Source: Oscillospiraceae bacterium
GTDB taxonomy: Bacteria; Bacillota; Clostridia; Oscillospirales; Acutalibacteraceae
Direction: 5' to 3'
DNA length: 64,000 nucleotides
NCBI GenBank assembly: GCA_031256825.1
Contig: JAIRPV010000004.1
Location: forward strand, 1-64,000
Below, one piece after another: positions 41,494-50,685 of the stretch. The stretch's first letter is position 1; each line of letters starts with the position of its first letter. The position numbers and the translations under genes are program-made. The notes under the pieces are model-generated. The model was not told the DNA's origin. It worked only from the letters and a program-made list of their open reading frames with translations, and did no database searches.

Positions 41494-41529
41494 GCAAAAA
41501 TAAAGCAGGGGCGGCCGCAGCGCGCCCCC
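41494..41529 (-). terminator. Terminator of secA
   Basis: GGGGCG and CGCCCC arms with a short GC-rich interior, followed on the minus strand by TGCTTTATTTTTG, 19 bases after the secA stop. Confidence 0.7.
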
Positions 41530-41547
41530 GTTTTGTTTTTGCAAGCG

Positions 41548-44286
41548 TCAGTTCTTCCGCACATCGCCGCAGCAATTCTTGTATTTCTTTCCGCTCCCGC
41601 ACGGGCAAAGATCGTTCGGCCCAACTTTTTTGCCGGTGCGCCGCACAGGGCGCTTTGTGTCGCTCGCGTCGCCGCCGGCATTGGTTGCGGTCTCTTTTGC
41701 CACTTCGCGGCGCTCGGTCTCGGCGCCGCTGCGCACGCGGAGGGTCAGCATAAACTTCACGGTTTCTTCGCGGATATTGCGGGTCATCTCTTCGAACATG
41801 TCGAAGCTTTCCATGCGGTAGGCCACGACGGGATCCTGCTGGGCATAGGCCCGCAGGCCGATGCCGCGCTTGAGTTCATCCATCGCGTCGATGTGATCCA
41901 TCCAGTAGGTGTCCACGCTGCGCAGCAGCACCATGCTTTCCAGCTGGCGCATGAGTTCCGCGCCAAGTTCCCGCTCGCGCGCGCCATACAAATCGTGGTA
42001 GCGGGCAATCAGCAGCTCTTTTGCCGCTTCGGGATCAAACTCGCTTTCCATAAAGTCGCCGGGTTCCATCAGCCAGCCGTTGTATTTTTCGCGCAGAGCG
42101 CCCACGTTCCAGTCGCTGCCCGCGTTTGTCTTCGGGCAGAAGAAGTCCACCGTTTCGGCAATCCCCTCTTCCGCCATCTTCAAGATAACAGGTTTTAGCT
42201 CTTCGCCATTCAGCACCCGGTCGCGCTGCGCGTAGATCATCTCGCGCTGCCGCGTCATCACATCGTCGTATTTCAACACATTTTTGCGGATGGCGAAGTT
42301 TTGCCCTTCAATCTTGCGCTGCGCGCCTTCAATCCGGTTGCTCACCATACGCGCTTCGATGGGCATATCCTCCGGCGTTTTCAGGGTTTCCATGATCTGG
42401 CTGAGCCGCTCGCCGCCAAACAGGCGCATGAGATCGTCTTCCATCGAAAGATAAAAACGGCTGGCGCCCGGATCGCCCTGCCGCCCGGATCGGCCGCGCA
42501 GCTGATTGTCGATACGCCGGGATTCATGCCGCTCCGTGCCCAGGATGAACAGACCCCCGGCCTCGATGACCTTCGCCGCCTCCTCTTTGATCTCCCGCTT
42601 GTGTTTTTCTTCCAGCTCCGTAAACACGCGCCGCGCGCTCAAAATCTCTTCGCTATCCGTTTCGGCAAAGCCCGTGGCCTCCACCAGCAATTCCTCGGCA
42701 ATGCCTATGCGGCGCATTTCGCTTTTGGCCATATATTCCGCATTGCCGCCAAGCATGATGTCCGTGCCGCGCCCGGCCATGTTTGTGGCGATGGTGACGG
42801 CGCCGAAGGTGCCCGCCTGCGCGATAATCTCGGCCTCCATCTGGTGATTTTTCGCGTTGAGGACATGATGCTTTATGCCCCGTTTTTGCAGCATGCGGCT
42901 GAGCAGCTCCGATTTTTCAACCGACACCGTGCCGACCAGCACAGGTTGTCCTTTTTCGTGGCAAGCCAGAATTTGCTCGATCACCGCGCCGTATTTTGCC
43001 GCCACCGTCCGATAAACCACGTCGGAATGATCGGTGCGGATCATGGGCTTGTTCGTTGGCGTTTCCACCACATCCAGGTTGTAGATCTCCTGGAACTCGT
43101 CGCGCTCGGTCATGGCCGTGCCGGTCATGCCCGAAAGCTTGTTATAAAGCCGGAAGTAGTTTTGGAAGGTAATGGTCGCCAGGGTCTTCATTTCGTTTTG
43201 GATCTTTACGCCCTCTTTGGCTTCGATGGCCTGGTGCAAGCCCTCGTTGTAGCGGCGGCCATACATGATGCGCCCCGTGAATTCGTCGATGATCAGCACC
43301 TGATCGTCGGCCACCATGTAGTCCACATCCCGCTTCATCACGCCGTAGGCCCGAATGGCCTGGTTGATATGGTGCTGATAGCGGATGTTTTCCGCATCCA
43401 TCAGATTTTCCAGCCCAAAGTATTTTTCCGCCCGCTCCACGCCAATGCGCGTCAATGTTGCGCTTTTGGCTTTTTCGTCCACCAAAACGTCGGAATCCCC
43501 GGCCACTTCTTCGGCGTTCTGTTTGTCGTTGAGTTCTTTTACGCGGCAATAATCCAGGCTCTTCGCGAAGCTATTGGCCCGCTGGTATAGCTCCGTGGAA
43601 GCTTCGCCCCGCCCGGAAATGATCAGCGGCGTGCGCGCTTCGTCGATCAGAATGGAGTCTACCTCGTCCACAATGGCGAACACATGGCCGCGCTGCACCT
43701 TCTGTTCCAGGTACTGCACCATGTTGTCGCGCAGGTAGTCGAAGCCCATCTCGTTGTTTGTGCCGTAGGTGATGTCGGCGGCGTAGGCCGCGCGCCGCTG
43801 CTCATTTTCCAGGTCATGCACAATCAACCCAACGGTCAACCCCATAAACCGATAGACCTTGCCCATCCATTCGCTGTCGCGCCGGGCCAAATAGTCGTTG
43901 ACTGTGACGATGTGCACGCCTTCGCCGGAAAGGCCGTTGAGGTACGCGGGCAGCGTTGCCACAAGGGTTTTGCCCTCGCCCGTTCGCATTTCGGCAATGC
44001 GCCCCTGGTGCAGCAGCACGCCGCCGATGACCTGCACCGGGTAGTGCTTCATTTTCAGCACGCGCCAGGCGGCCTCGCGGCAGGCGGCAAAGGCTTCGGG
44101 CAGGATGTCATCCAAAGTTGCGCCCGCGGCCAGCCGCTCCCGCAGCTCGGGCGTTTTTGCTTGCAGCTCGGCGTCGCTGAGCCTGCCGTAGGACTCCTCC
44201 AGCGCCAGCGTTGCCTGCACCTGTTTATTCAGGCGTTTGATTTCTTTTTTACTGTAGTTTTTGCGGATGGATTCGATGAGGCCCAT
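41548..44286 (-). CDS. secA: Preprotein translocase ATPase SecA
   Basis: 912 residues, the usual length. Walker A MRTGEGKTLVATLPAYLNG (about 102-110 for the core), DEVDSILIDEARTPLIISG, the second helicase half (VGTVSVEKSE; NMAGRGTDIMLGG) and the C-terminal zinc-binding tail CPCGSGKKYKNCCG. It drives Sec export from the cytoplasmic face. AAAGGAAACC precedes the ATG. The zinc tail is complete. Confidence 0.98.
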   Translation of the reverse strand: MGLIESIRKNYSKKEIKRLNKQVQATLALEESYGRLSDAELQAKTPELRERLAAGATLDDILPEAFAACREAAWRVLKMKHYPVQVIGGVLLHQGRIAEMRTGEGKTLVATLPAYLNGLSGEGVHIVTVNDYLARRDSEWMGKVYRFMGLTVGLIVHDLENEQRRAAYAADITYGTNNEMGFDYLRDNMVQYLEQKVQRGHVFAIVDEVDSILIDEARTPLIISGRGEASTELYQRANSFAKSLDYCRVKELNDKQNAEEVAGDSDVLVDEKAKSATLTRIGVERAEKYFGLENLMDAENIRYQHHINQAIRAYGVMKRDVDYMVADDQVLIIDEFTGRIMYGRRYNEGLHQAIEAKEGVKIQNEMKTLATITFQNYFRLYNKLSGMTGTAMTERDEFQEIYNLDVVETPTNKPMIRTDHSDVVYRTVAAKYGAVIEQILACHEKGQPVLVGTVSVEKSELLSRMLQKRGIKHHVLNAKNHQMEAEIIAQAGTFGAVTIATNMAGRGTDIMLGGNAEYMAKSEMRRIGIAEELLVEATGFAETDSEEILSARRVFTELEEKHKREIKEEAAKVIEAGGLFILGTERHESRRIDNQLRGRSGRQGDPGASRFYLSMEDDLMRLFGGERLSQIMETLKTPEDMPIEARMVSNRIEGAQRKIEGQNFAIRKNVLKYDDVMTRQREMIYAQRDRVLNGEELKPVILKMAEEGIAETVDFFCPKTNAGSDWNVGALREKYNGWLMEPGDFMESEFDPEAAKELLIARYHDLYGARERELGAELMRQLESMVLLRSVDTYWMDHIDAMDELKRGIGLRAYAQQDPVVAYRMESFDMFEEMTRNIREETVKFMLTLRVRSGAETERREVAKETATNAGGDASDTKRPVRRTGKKVGPNDLCPCGSGKKYKNCCGDVRKN

Positions 44287-44335
44287 TTTGGTTTCCTTTC
44301 AGTATGCACAAATAGTCCTTATTCCCCTGTGTACT

Positions 44336-44364
44336 ATTATATACCAAATTGCGCCGTCCGTCAA
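44336..44364 (-). promoter_or_regulatory. Promoter of secA
   Basis: TTGACG (44359-44364), 17 bp, TATAAT (44336-44341) on the minus strand. Confidence 0.75.
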
Positions 44365-44390
44365 GTACCAACAGCGAAAAATGGCGGCAA

Positions 44391-44423
44391 AAAAGAAGGA
44401 GCGGCCCCGCCGCCCCTTCTTTT
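44391..44423 (-). terminator. Terminator of the secreted-protein gene
   Basis: AAAAGAAGGAGCGG and CCGCCCCTTCTTTT pair with one mismatch around CCCCG; T-runs flank both sides. It separates the upstream gene from the secA promoter. Confidence 0.85.
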
Positions 44424-44447
44424 AAACAACGCTTTTGGCCTCAGCCG

Positions 44448-45917
44448 TTAATCCTTGCGCATCCACGACACCCAGCGGGAGGGCACGCCCCAGTCGGTCA
44501 GCAGATCATACAGCCCATTGCCAACGCCGTAATACAGCAGATCGGCAATGTTCTTTTGGAGGCTGAACTTCCCGTAGTCGGTGTATTTCATCCAGGCCCA
44601 GCCGCCCAGGAAGATGACGCACATCCACTGCGCGAAGGAATACTTCACCCGCACCGTGATTGTGACATGGCTCCCGTCGGGCGCTGTGATAGTGAGATCG
44701 TGCGCGCCGCGCTCTTTGCCGGCAACATAAAATTCTCCAGGCGATTCGTACCACCAGTACCAGTAATAGACATTAAGTTTTTCCGCGTCGTAAGAGAATC
44801 TCAGTACGTCCATGTCCCATGTCGTGCCTTCCAAAATGCCGGCCTGCAATAGCTCGATTTCATCGTGGTAAGCGATCCGTATCTCGTTGGACTTGACTTT
44901 CAGCACACGGTCGGCCTCTTTGGTCACCTTCACGGTATATTTGCCGTCGCCCCAAGCAGCGGTGCGCAGATAGTAGGTCTTGTCCTTTTCCAGGTGGTAC
45001 CCGATACAGAAATCCAATGTCCCCTCGCCGTCACTATAACTGTCATCGCTGTAAGCAAGATATCTGCCCTTCTCGTCATGCAGTTGGCCCTGCGGGTCAA
45101 TATAAGGCATTGTCAGCGGATCGCCCTCGCCGTCTTTGGGATACAGCGTTTGCCCATTTTGGCCGCCGCTGGATCGGAACTCATAATAACCGCTTTCGTC
45201 GGGTTGGAACTCGAACACCGTTTCGGTATCGCTCACCTGCACTTCTACAGCCGTGTTTAACAGCAGCGGTTGGCGCGGGTAACTCATCCATCTGGAAGAC
45301 GGTTCGGTGCAGTGCAGGGTGATCGGCGTTTCGCCATAAAAGACACGCTCCTGCTCGAATGTGCCGTATTCGATTCCGTTCTCGGTCTTCACCAACGTGA
45401 AGTTGGTGTATTCCAGCCCATTGACAATAAGACGCGCCTCGTTGTCGCCCAGCTTCCAGCCATCCGGTTGCTTATCCCAGTCAAGGCGTACACCAAATGT
45501 CCACGTCAGCTTGCCCAGCGCGGGCGAATCCCCTTCGCCTGTTGCCGTGTCGTATTCCACGGTTTCTTCCTGCTTGAGCTGCCCGCCCTTCGCCTGAATG
45601 ACCAGGCCGCTCAGATCAATTGTCTCCAGATTAGCGTATCCGTCGGAGTAGAAGTAAATTTCGCCGCTGGCCGTGCCCGCCGTCTGGATGGTGACTGTGC
45701 CATTCGCATCGTCTTCCGCATCCTGCGGGGCGGCTTGCGGTGCAAAGGATTTTTGCGCGCCCTTCATAAGGGGCGGCGGGGTTGCCTGCGTGGTGGTGAG
45801 GGTCGCGCTTCCTGCGTCTGCCGTTGCATCGGCCGCCGCGCCCGCCGTGCCGCCAACGCCGAGCAGCATCAGCGCAGCCAGCAGGATGGACAGGGTTTTT
45901 GTTGCCGTTTTTTTCAT
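44448..45917 (-). CDS. Secreted protein of unknown function
   Basis: 489 residues starting at MKKTATKTLS. A signal peptide (1-28, ending GTAGAAA), then an Ala/Thr/Pro-rich linker to about 70. The middle (75-310) is beta-rich (GTVTIQTAGTASGEIYFYSDG; VEVQVSDTETVFEFQPDESGYYEF, the latter like pre-peptidase C-type domains). Near residues 375-420 a Big-like end (GAHDLTITAPDGSHVTITVRV) is followed by a hydrophobic FAQWMCVIFLGGWAWMKYTDYG segment. No LPxTG. I do not recognise a family. Confidence 0.7.
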   Translation of the reverse strand: MKKTATKTLSILLAALMLLGVGGTAGAAADATADAGSATLTTTQATPPPLMKGAQKSFAPQAAPQDAEDDANGTVTIQTAGTASGEIYFYSDGYANLETIDLSGLVIQAKGGQLKQEETVEYDTATGEGDSPALGKLTWTFGVRLDWDKQPDGWKLGDNEARLIVNGLEYTNFTLVKTENGIEYGTFEQERVFYGETPITLHCTEPSSRWMSYPRQPLLLNTAVEVQVSDTETVFEFQPDESGYYEFRSSGGQNGQTLYPKDGEGDPLTMPYIDPQGQLHDEKGRYLAYSDDSYSDGEGTLDFCIGYHLEKDKTYYLRTAAWGDGKYTVKVTKEADRVLKVKSNEIRIAYHDEIELLQAGILEGTTWDMDVLRFSYDAEKLNVYYWYWWYESPGEFYVAGKERGAHDLTITAPDGSHVTITVRVKYSFAQWMCVIFLGGWAWMKYTDYGKFSLQKNIADLLYYGVGNGLYDLLTDWGVPSRWVSWMRKD

Positions 45918-46034
45918 GGAGACCACTTCTTTCTTCTTTGATTTATTTTAGCCGGTAAATTTTAGCACGTTGAAGAAGAAAATTTTGTCGAACCAAAACA
46001 ATGAAGTGAAAAGATTTTTCGAAAACCCCGTCGC

Positions 46035-46517
46035 TTACACCCGCTCCGCCCGGAAGTCGAGCACAATGCTTTCACGATCGAATTGCAGCCGCGTGGTGGT
46101 AACGCCGGCCGCTTCAAACATGCGGCGGCTGGCCGCGAACTTTGGTTCGCCGGCATATTTATCCGAGAGATAGCGCACCTCTTTTATGCCGCACTGTATG
46201 ATGGCTTTCGCGCATTCGCAGCACGGGAACAGGGCCACGTAGATTTTGCTGCCTTCCAGGCTGCGCCCGCCGCTGTTAAGAATCGCGTTGAGTTCCGCGT
46301 GGCAGACATAAGGGTATTTCGCGCTGCCCTCCCAGGGGAACTCGTCGTCGCCGCATCCGGTGGGCAAGCCGTTATAGCCAACGGACATAATCTTGTTTTG
46401 CGCGTTGACGATACACGCGCCCACTTGCGTATGCGGATCTTTGCTGCGGCAGCCGGAAAGCAGGGCGATGCCCATAAAATATTCGTCCCAGCTGATATAA
46501 TCGCTGCGTTTTGGCAT
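46035..46517 (-). CDS. comEB: Deoxycytidylate deaminase (ComEB family)
   Basis: 160 residues from the ATG after AAAGGAGTC. The zinc site is complete: CHAELNAIL (His and catalytic Glu) and PCCECAKAII. Early segment RSKDPHTQVGACIV and GYNGLPTGCGDDE are those of dCMP deaminases, which make dUMP for thymidylate synthesis. It is not beside comEA or comEC, so a competence role is unlikely. Confidence 0.92.
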   Translation of the reverse strand: MPKRSDYISWDEYFMGIALLSGCRSKDPHTQVGACIVNAQNKIMSVGYNGLPTGCGDDEFPWEGSAKYPYVCHAELNAILNSGGRSLEGSKIYVALFPCCECAKAIIQCGIKEVRYLSDKYAGEPKFAASRRMFEAAGVTTTRLQFDRESIVLDFRAERV

Positions 46518-46601
46518 AAGAGACTCCTTTCGCGCTAGCGCCCGTTCGCATCCGCGGAAGGATTTGCCGCGAAGCGCCGGCATAAATAAAGGCCGCCGAT
46601 C

Positions 46602-47366
46602 CTAGCCCCTGACGGCAACCCAAACCGGGCAATGATCGGAACCATGGACGTCAGGCAAAATCCCCGCGCCGGAAAGCCGGGGGGCAAACCGCCGCGAGCA
46701 CAGCCAATAGTCAATGCGCCAGCCCACGTTGCGCTCCCGCGCGCCGCCCATATAGCTCCACCAGGAATAGGCCTCCCCGCGCTCGGGATAAAAATACCGG
46801 AACGTATCGGTAAACCCGGCCGCCAGCAATTCGGTCATCTTCCCGCGCTCTTCGTCCGTAAAGCCGGCGCTGTGGTGATTGGCGGCGGGCCGGGCGATAT
46901 CGATGGGCTGATGGGCCACGTTCATATCCCCGCAGACGAGCACGGGCTTTTGCTGATCGAGTTTGCAAACGTGCGCCCGGAACGCGTCCTCCCATTCCAT
47001 GCGGTACGAAAGGCGCTCCAGTTCCCGCCGGGAATTGGGCGTGTAGACGTTCACCAGCCAGAATTCCGGGAATTCCAGGTTGACGACGCGGCCTTCTTTG
47101 TCGTGCTCTTCCAACCCCAGCCCAAACGTGGCGTTCAGCGGCTTGGCGCGGCTGAACACCGCCGTGCCGGCGTAGCCCCTTTTTTGCGCGGAGTTCCAGT
47201 AGGCCTCATAGCCCTCGGTCAAAAACAGCTCTGTATCGACCTGCCGCGCTTCGGCCTTTGTCTCCTGCAAGCAAAACACATCCGCATCCAGCGCCGCAAA
47301 CGCTTGCGCGAAGCCGTTCTTCAGGCATGCCCTGACGCCGTTGACGTTCCACGATACCAGCTTCAT
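46602..47366 (-). CDS. exoA: Exodeoxyribonuclease III / AP endonuclease
   Basis: 254 residues from the ATG after GGGAGAGG. The exonuclease-endonuclease-phosphatase signature is seen in order: SWNVNGVRA (1-12), CLQETKAE (metal Glu), NVYTPNS, CGDMNVAH, and PDVHGSDHCPV (catalytic His). It repairs abasic sites. The start overlaps the stop of the upstream GtrA-like gene by ATGA, so they are co-translated, an unusual partnership. Confidence 0.95.
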   Translation of the reverse strand: MKLVSWNVNGVRACLKNGFAQAFAALDADVFCLQETKAEARQVDTELFLTEGYEAYWNSAQKRGYAGTAVFSRAKPLNATFGLGLEEHDKEGRVVNLEFPEFWLVNVYTPNSRRELERLSYRMEWEDAFRAHVCKLDQQKPVLVCGDMNVAHQPIDIARPAANHHSAGFTDEERGKMTELLAAGFTDTFRYFYPERGEAYSWWSYMGGARERNVGWRIDYWLCSRRFAPRLSGAGILPDVHGSDHCPVWVAVRG

Positions 47367-47884
47367 TGCGCAGCCTCTCCCGCCTTTTTTTTCTTGAAAA
47401 CAAAAAACTTGCTGAAAATATAATTGAGCACGGTAACAAGCACCCCGATCACGCCCCATTGGGTCACGAAGCGGTACGCGTCTATCGGCTCAATTTTGGA
47501 AAGCGGCGGCCCCAGCCCAAGCCACCAGGGCGCAAAAAACGGCTCCGCTTTGGGCCAGATCAGCTCGAATGTCACAACCAGCAGCACATATTCCACCAGC
47601 ACAAACGACACGACCCGCATGGCCGAAAACGAAACCGCCTCCCGCACAACGGCGCGGAGCGGCCGCCATGCCGTTTTGAACACAAAGGCCTTGTTCACCC
47701 AAAAGGCGAACAAAAGCGCCAGCACAAACGACACCCACTTGCTCAACAGGTAGGTGTGATCCCCCCACCGGGGTTTGAGCAGCCATTCCAGACCCTGAAG
47801 GGAAATCATGCTCACCAGCGACGTCAGCACGCCAAACAAAAGATAGGCTGCCAATTCCCGCATCCGCGCGCTCGGCTTTTTCAT
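47363..47884 (-). CDS. GtrA-family membrane protein
   Basis: 173 residues, four predicted spans. The GtrA pattern is visible: ELAAYLLFGVLTSLVSMISL at the first span, SFVLALLFAFWVNKAFVF at the second, and NYIFSKFFVFKKKK at the end. GtrA proteins are thought to move lipid-linked sugars across the membrane, or assist glycosyltransferases. Here no glycosyltransferase is adjacent. GCGGGGG six bases before the ATG. Confidence 0.85.
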   Translation of the reverse strand: MKKPSARMRELAAYLLFGVLTSLVSMISLQGLEWLLKPRWGDHTYLLSKWVSFVLALLFAFWVNKAFVFKTAWRPLRAVVREAVSFSAMRVVSFVLVEYVLLVVTFELIWPKAEPFFAPWWLGLGPPLSKIEPIDAYRFVTQWGVIGVLVTVLNYIFSKFFVFKKKKAGEAAQ

Positions 47885-47903
47885 AGGATACCCCCGCAAA
47901 CGA

Positions 47904-48476
47904 TTACGCCAAAATTTCTCCAACCGCCCCGGTTTCAACACAGCCGGCGTTGGACTCGTCGGTATCGATATGCATGGCCAGCGCAAAATCCGGATGCACG
48001 CGCACCACCACCCCGCCGAAGACAATGCTCCTGTCTTCGCCGTCGTATTTCACCTGCACAATCTGCCGATCCTTCAGGCCATAGGCCTGCGCGTCGGCGG
48101 GCGTTGCGTGAATATGCCGCCTGGCGGCGATAACGCCTTCCGGAATGGCGACTTCACCCAGCGGCCCCACAATGGTGCAGCCGGGGCTGCCTTTTACGTC
48201 GCCGCTTTCGCGCACACGCACGGAAAGGCCGATGGCGCGCGCGTCGGTCAGCGAAATTTCGGCCTGCGTTGCCGGGCGCACGGGCCCCAGAATAGAAGCG
48301 TTGAGCTTCCCCTTCGGGCCAACGATTGCCACCTTTTCTTCGCAGGCAAACTGCCCGGGCTGCGACAGCGCCTTCTTTGGCGTCAGTTCATAACCCGGCC
48401 CAAACAGAGTGTCGAGGGCTTCGCGGCTCACATGCACATGCCGCGCAGAAGTTTCGATGAGAACAGATTTTTCCAC
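47904..48476 (-). CDS. pduL: PduL-type phosphate acyltransferase
   Basis: 190 residues with a GTG start after AGGAGGAGC. The zinc-binding motifs of PduL are present: SARHVHVS near the start and AARRHIHATPADAQ in the second barrel (His pairs), with CVETG at the end. It interconverts acyl-CoA and acyl phosphate. No microcompartment genes are next to it, so it probably acts as a cytosolic phosphotransacetylase. Confidence 0.92.
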   Translation of the reverse strand: MEKSVLIETSARHVHVSREALDTLFGPGYELTPKKALSQPGQFACEEKVAIVGPKGKLNASILGPVRPATQAEISLTDARAIGLSVRVRESGDVKGSPGCTIVGPLGEVAIPEGVIAARRHIHATPADAQAYGLKDRQIVQVKYDGEDRSIVFGGVVVRVHPDFALAMHIDTDESNAGCVETGAVGEILA

Positions 48477-48577
48477 GGTGCTCCTCCTGAAACAATTTTT
48501 AGTGCAAAAAGTATCATAACACGGAATGCCAATGATGTCAAGCAAAATCGAATGGGGCAACCTCAGTTTGCGAAGGC

Positions 48578-50014
48578 TCACACCCCAATTTCCGCCGTCA
48601 TGCCCAGCCAGCCGGCATGTTTGGCAAGCAGCGGCTGCACCTGCTCCGCCAAAAATTCCTCCGTCTGCCGCGGCGCGCGGCCAACAAACGCCGCCGGATC
48701 AAGCATCGCGGCCAGTTCCTCCAGCGTTGCGCCGAAAGCGGGGTCGGCGGCAATGCGGGGCAAAAGGTCGTTTTCGCCGCCCTCCAGCTTCACCTGCCGC
48801 GCCGCCGCCTGCGAATGCACCCGGATCCGCTCGTGCAGTTCCTGCCGATCGCCCCCGCGTTTTACCGCATCCATCAGGATATTTTCCGTCGCCATAAACG
48901 GCAGCTCCGCCCACAGGCGCTTTTCAATCATCTTCGGATAAACAACCAGTCCGGAGGCCACGTTGAGATACAGTTCCAAAATCGCGTCCGCGGCCAAAAA
49001 CGCTTCCGCCACGGCAATGCGTTTGTTCGCGCTGTCGTCAAGCGTGCGTTCAAACCACTGCGCCCCGGCGGTCATAGCCGGGTTGAGCGCATCGGCGATC
49101 ACATAGCGCGCCAGCGACGCCATGCGTTCGCAGCGCATGGGGTTGCGCTTATAGGCCATGGCGCTGGAGCCAATCTGCTCCTTTTCGAACGGCTCTTCCA
49201 GCTCTTTGAGATGCTGAAGCAAGCGAAGATCATTTGAAAATTTCATGGCCGCCTGGGCAATCACCGAAAGCGCGGCAAGCACCTGGCTGTCCACAATGCG
49301 CGAATACGTCTGCCCGCTGACGGGATAACACCCGGGGAAGCCCATCTTTTCGGCAATTTTTTCGTCCAGCGCCCTGCACTTCGCGTGATCTCCTTCAAAC
49401 AGCTCCAAAAAACTCGCCTGCGTGCCGGTGGTCCCCTTTGAGCCCAACAGCCGCATCTGACCGCTCTGGTGTTCCAGCGTCTCCTCGGCCAGCAGCAAAT
49501 CTTGCAGCCAAAGCGCGGCGCGCTTGCCAACGGTGGTTGGCTGCGCGGGCTGGAAGTGAGTGAAGGCCAGGCAAGGCAAATCTTTGTATTGCCGCGCAAA
49601 CGCGGCCAGCGCGGCGATGACGTTAATCAGCTTTTTGTGCAGCAGCCGCAGCGCCTCGGTCATGATAATCAGATCGGTGTTGTCGCCAACATAGCACGAC
49701 GTGGCCCCCAGATGGATGATGGGCCGCGCCCCGGGGCATTGCTGCCCAAACGCGTAAACATGCGCCATAACGTCGTGGCGAACCAGCCGCTCGCGCTCCT
49801 GCGCCACTTCGTAGTTGATATCGTCCGCGTGCGCGCGCATTTCTTCAATCTGCTCCTGATCAATGGCGGCAAGCCCCAGTTCCCGCTCCGCCTCGGCCAG
49901 GGCGATCCAGAGTTTACGCCATGTGCGGAACTTAAAATCCGGGGAAAACAGGTACTGCATTTCGCGGCTCGCGTAGCGCGAATTCAAGGGGGATTCGTAA
50001 GTTGGTTTTTGCAT
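48578..50014 (-). CDS. purB: Adenylosuccinate lyase
   Basis: 478 residues. The fumarase/aspartase-superfamily signature GSSAMAYKRNPMRCE (about 290) holds the catalytic Ser loop; TSCYVGDNTDL and THFQPAQPTTVGKR (catalytic His) fit PurB. It acts twice in purine synthesis (SAICAR and adenylosuccinate cleavage). No other pur genes are in the window, so purB is unlinked. Confidence 0.95.
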   Translation of the reverse strand: MQKPTYESPLNSRYASREMQYLFSPDFKFRTWRKLWIALAEAERELGLAAIDQEQIEEMRAHADDINYEVAQERERLVRHDVMAHVYAFGQQCPGARPIIHLGATSCYVGDNTDLIIMTEALRLLHKKLINVIAALAAFARQYKDLPCLAFTHFQPAQPTTVGKRAALWLQDLLLAEETLEHQSGQMRLLGSKGTTGTQASFLELFEGDHAKCRALDEKIAEKMGFPGCYPVSGQTYSRIVDSQVLAALSVIAQAAMKFSNDLRLLQHLKELEEPFEKEQIGSSAMAYKRNPMRCERMASLARYVIADALNPAMTAGAQWFERTLDDSANKRIAVAEAFLAADAILELYLNVASGLVVYPKMIEKRLWAELPFMATENILMDAVKRGGDRQELHERIRVHSQAAARQVKLEGGENDLLPRIAADPAFGATLEELAAMLDPAAFVGRAPRQTEEFLAEQVQPLLAKHAGWLGMTAEIGV

Positions 50015-50091
50015 GGTGCCTCCTGTCGATGTTCGATTTCGCTTTTTAACATGATACCATAAAAGCCAGCCGCTTTGTCAGCCGGCTGTGT

Positions 50092-50685
50092 TCAGTGGCT
50101 GTATTTCCCCATCGCCTCTTCCATTTTTCCGGCCAGAATGAGGGCGGCGGCCCCGCAGGCGTCGTCTGCGGCCCGGCGCAGCGCCAGCAGCTCTTCCTTC
50201 GGCATATCGCCCAGAACCCAGTCGATCAGGCCGCCATCCGGTTGGGGGGCCTGCCCCACGCCCAGCTTGATGCGCGGAAATTCCTGAGAACCCAGGCAGC
50301 GAATCACGCTCTTGATTCCGTTGTGCCCCCCGGCGCTGCCGCCGCGCCGAATGCGCACCGTGCCGGGCCGCAGCGCGATATCGTCAAAAATGACCAGCAC
50401 GCATTCCGGCGGAATGCGGTAAAAATTGGCGCACGCGGCGATCGCCTCGCCGCTGCGGTTCATATATGTATTGGGTTTCATCAAGACGCAGCGCTGGCCG
50501 CCCAGTTCCGTCAGGCCAATCAGCGCGTGGAATTTGAGCTTGTCCGTCTTGCAGCGGCATTCGGCCGCCAGGGCATCCAGGCACAAAAAGCCCGCGTTGT
50601 GCCGGCTGATTTCGTATTGCCTGCCCGGGTTCCCCAGGCCCGCGACAATCCACTGCGGCGGCCCCGGCTTATGAAATAAACTCAT
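50092..50685 (-). CDS. pth: Peptidyl-tRNA hydrolase
   Basis: 197 residues. Family marks: VAGLGNPGRQYEISRHNAGF (catalytic His in RHNAGF), KPNTYMNRSGEA, FDDIALRPGTVRIRRGGSAG and HNGIKSV. It recycles peptidyl-tRNA. The start overlaps the GlmU-like gene by ATGA. A glmU-pth pairing is common in Firmicutes (normally with prs between). Confidence 0.96.
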   Translation of the reverse strand: MSLFHKPGPPQWIVAGLGNPGRQYEISRHNAGFLCLDALAAECRCKTDKLKFHALIGLTELGGQRCVLMKPNTYMNRSGEAIAACANFYRIPPECVLVIFDDIALRPGTVRIRRGGSAGGHNGIKSVIRCLGSQEFPRIKLGVGQAPQPDGGLIDWVLGDMPKEELLALRRAADDACGAAALILAGKMEEAMGKYSH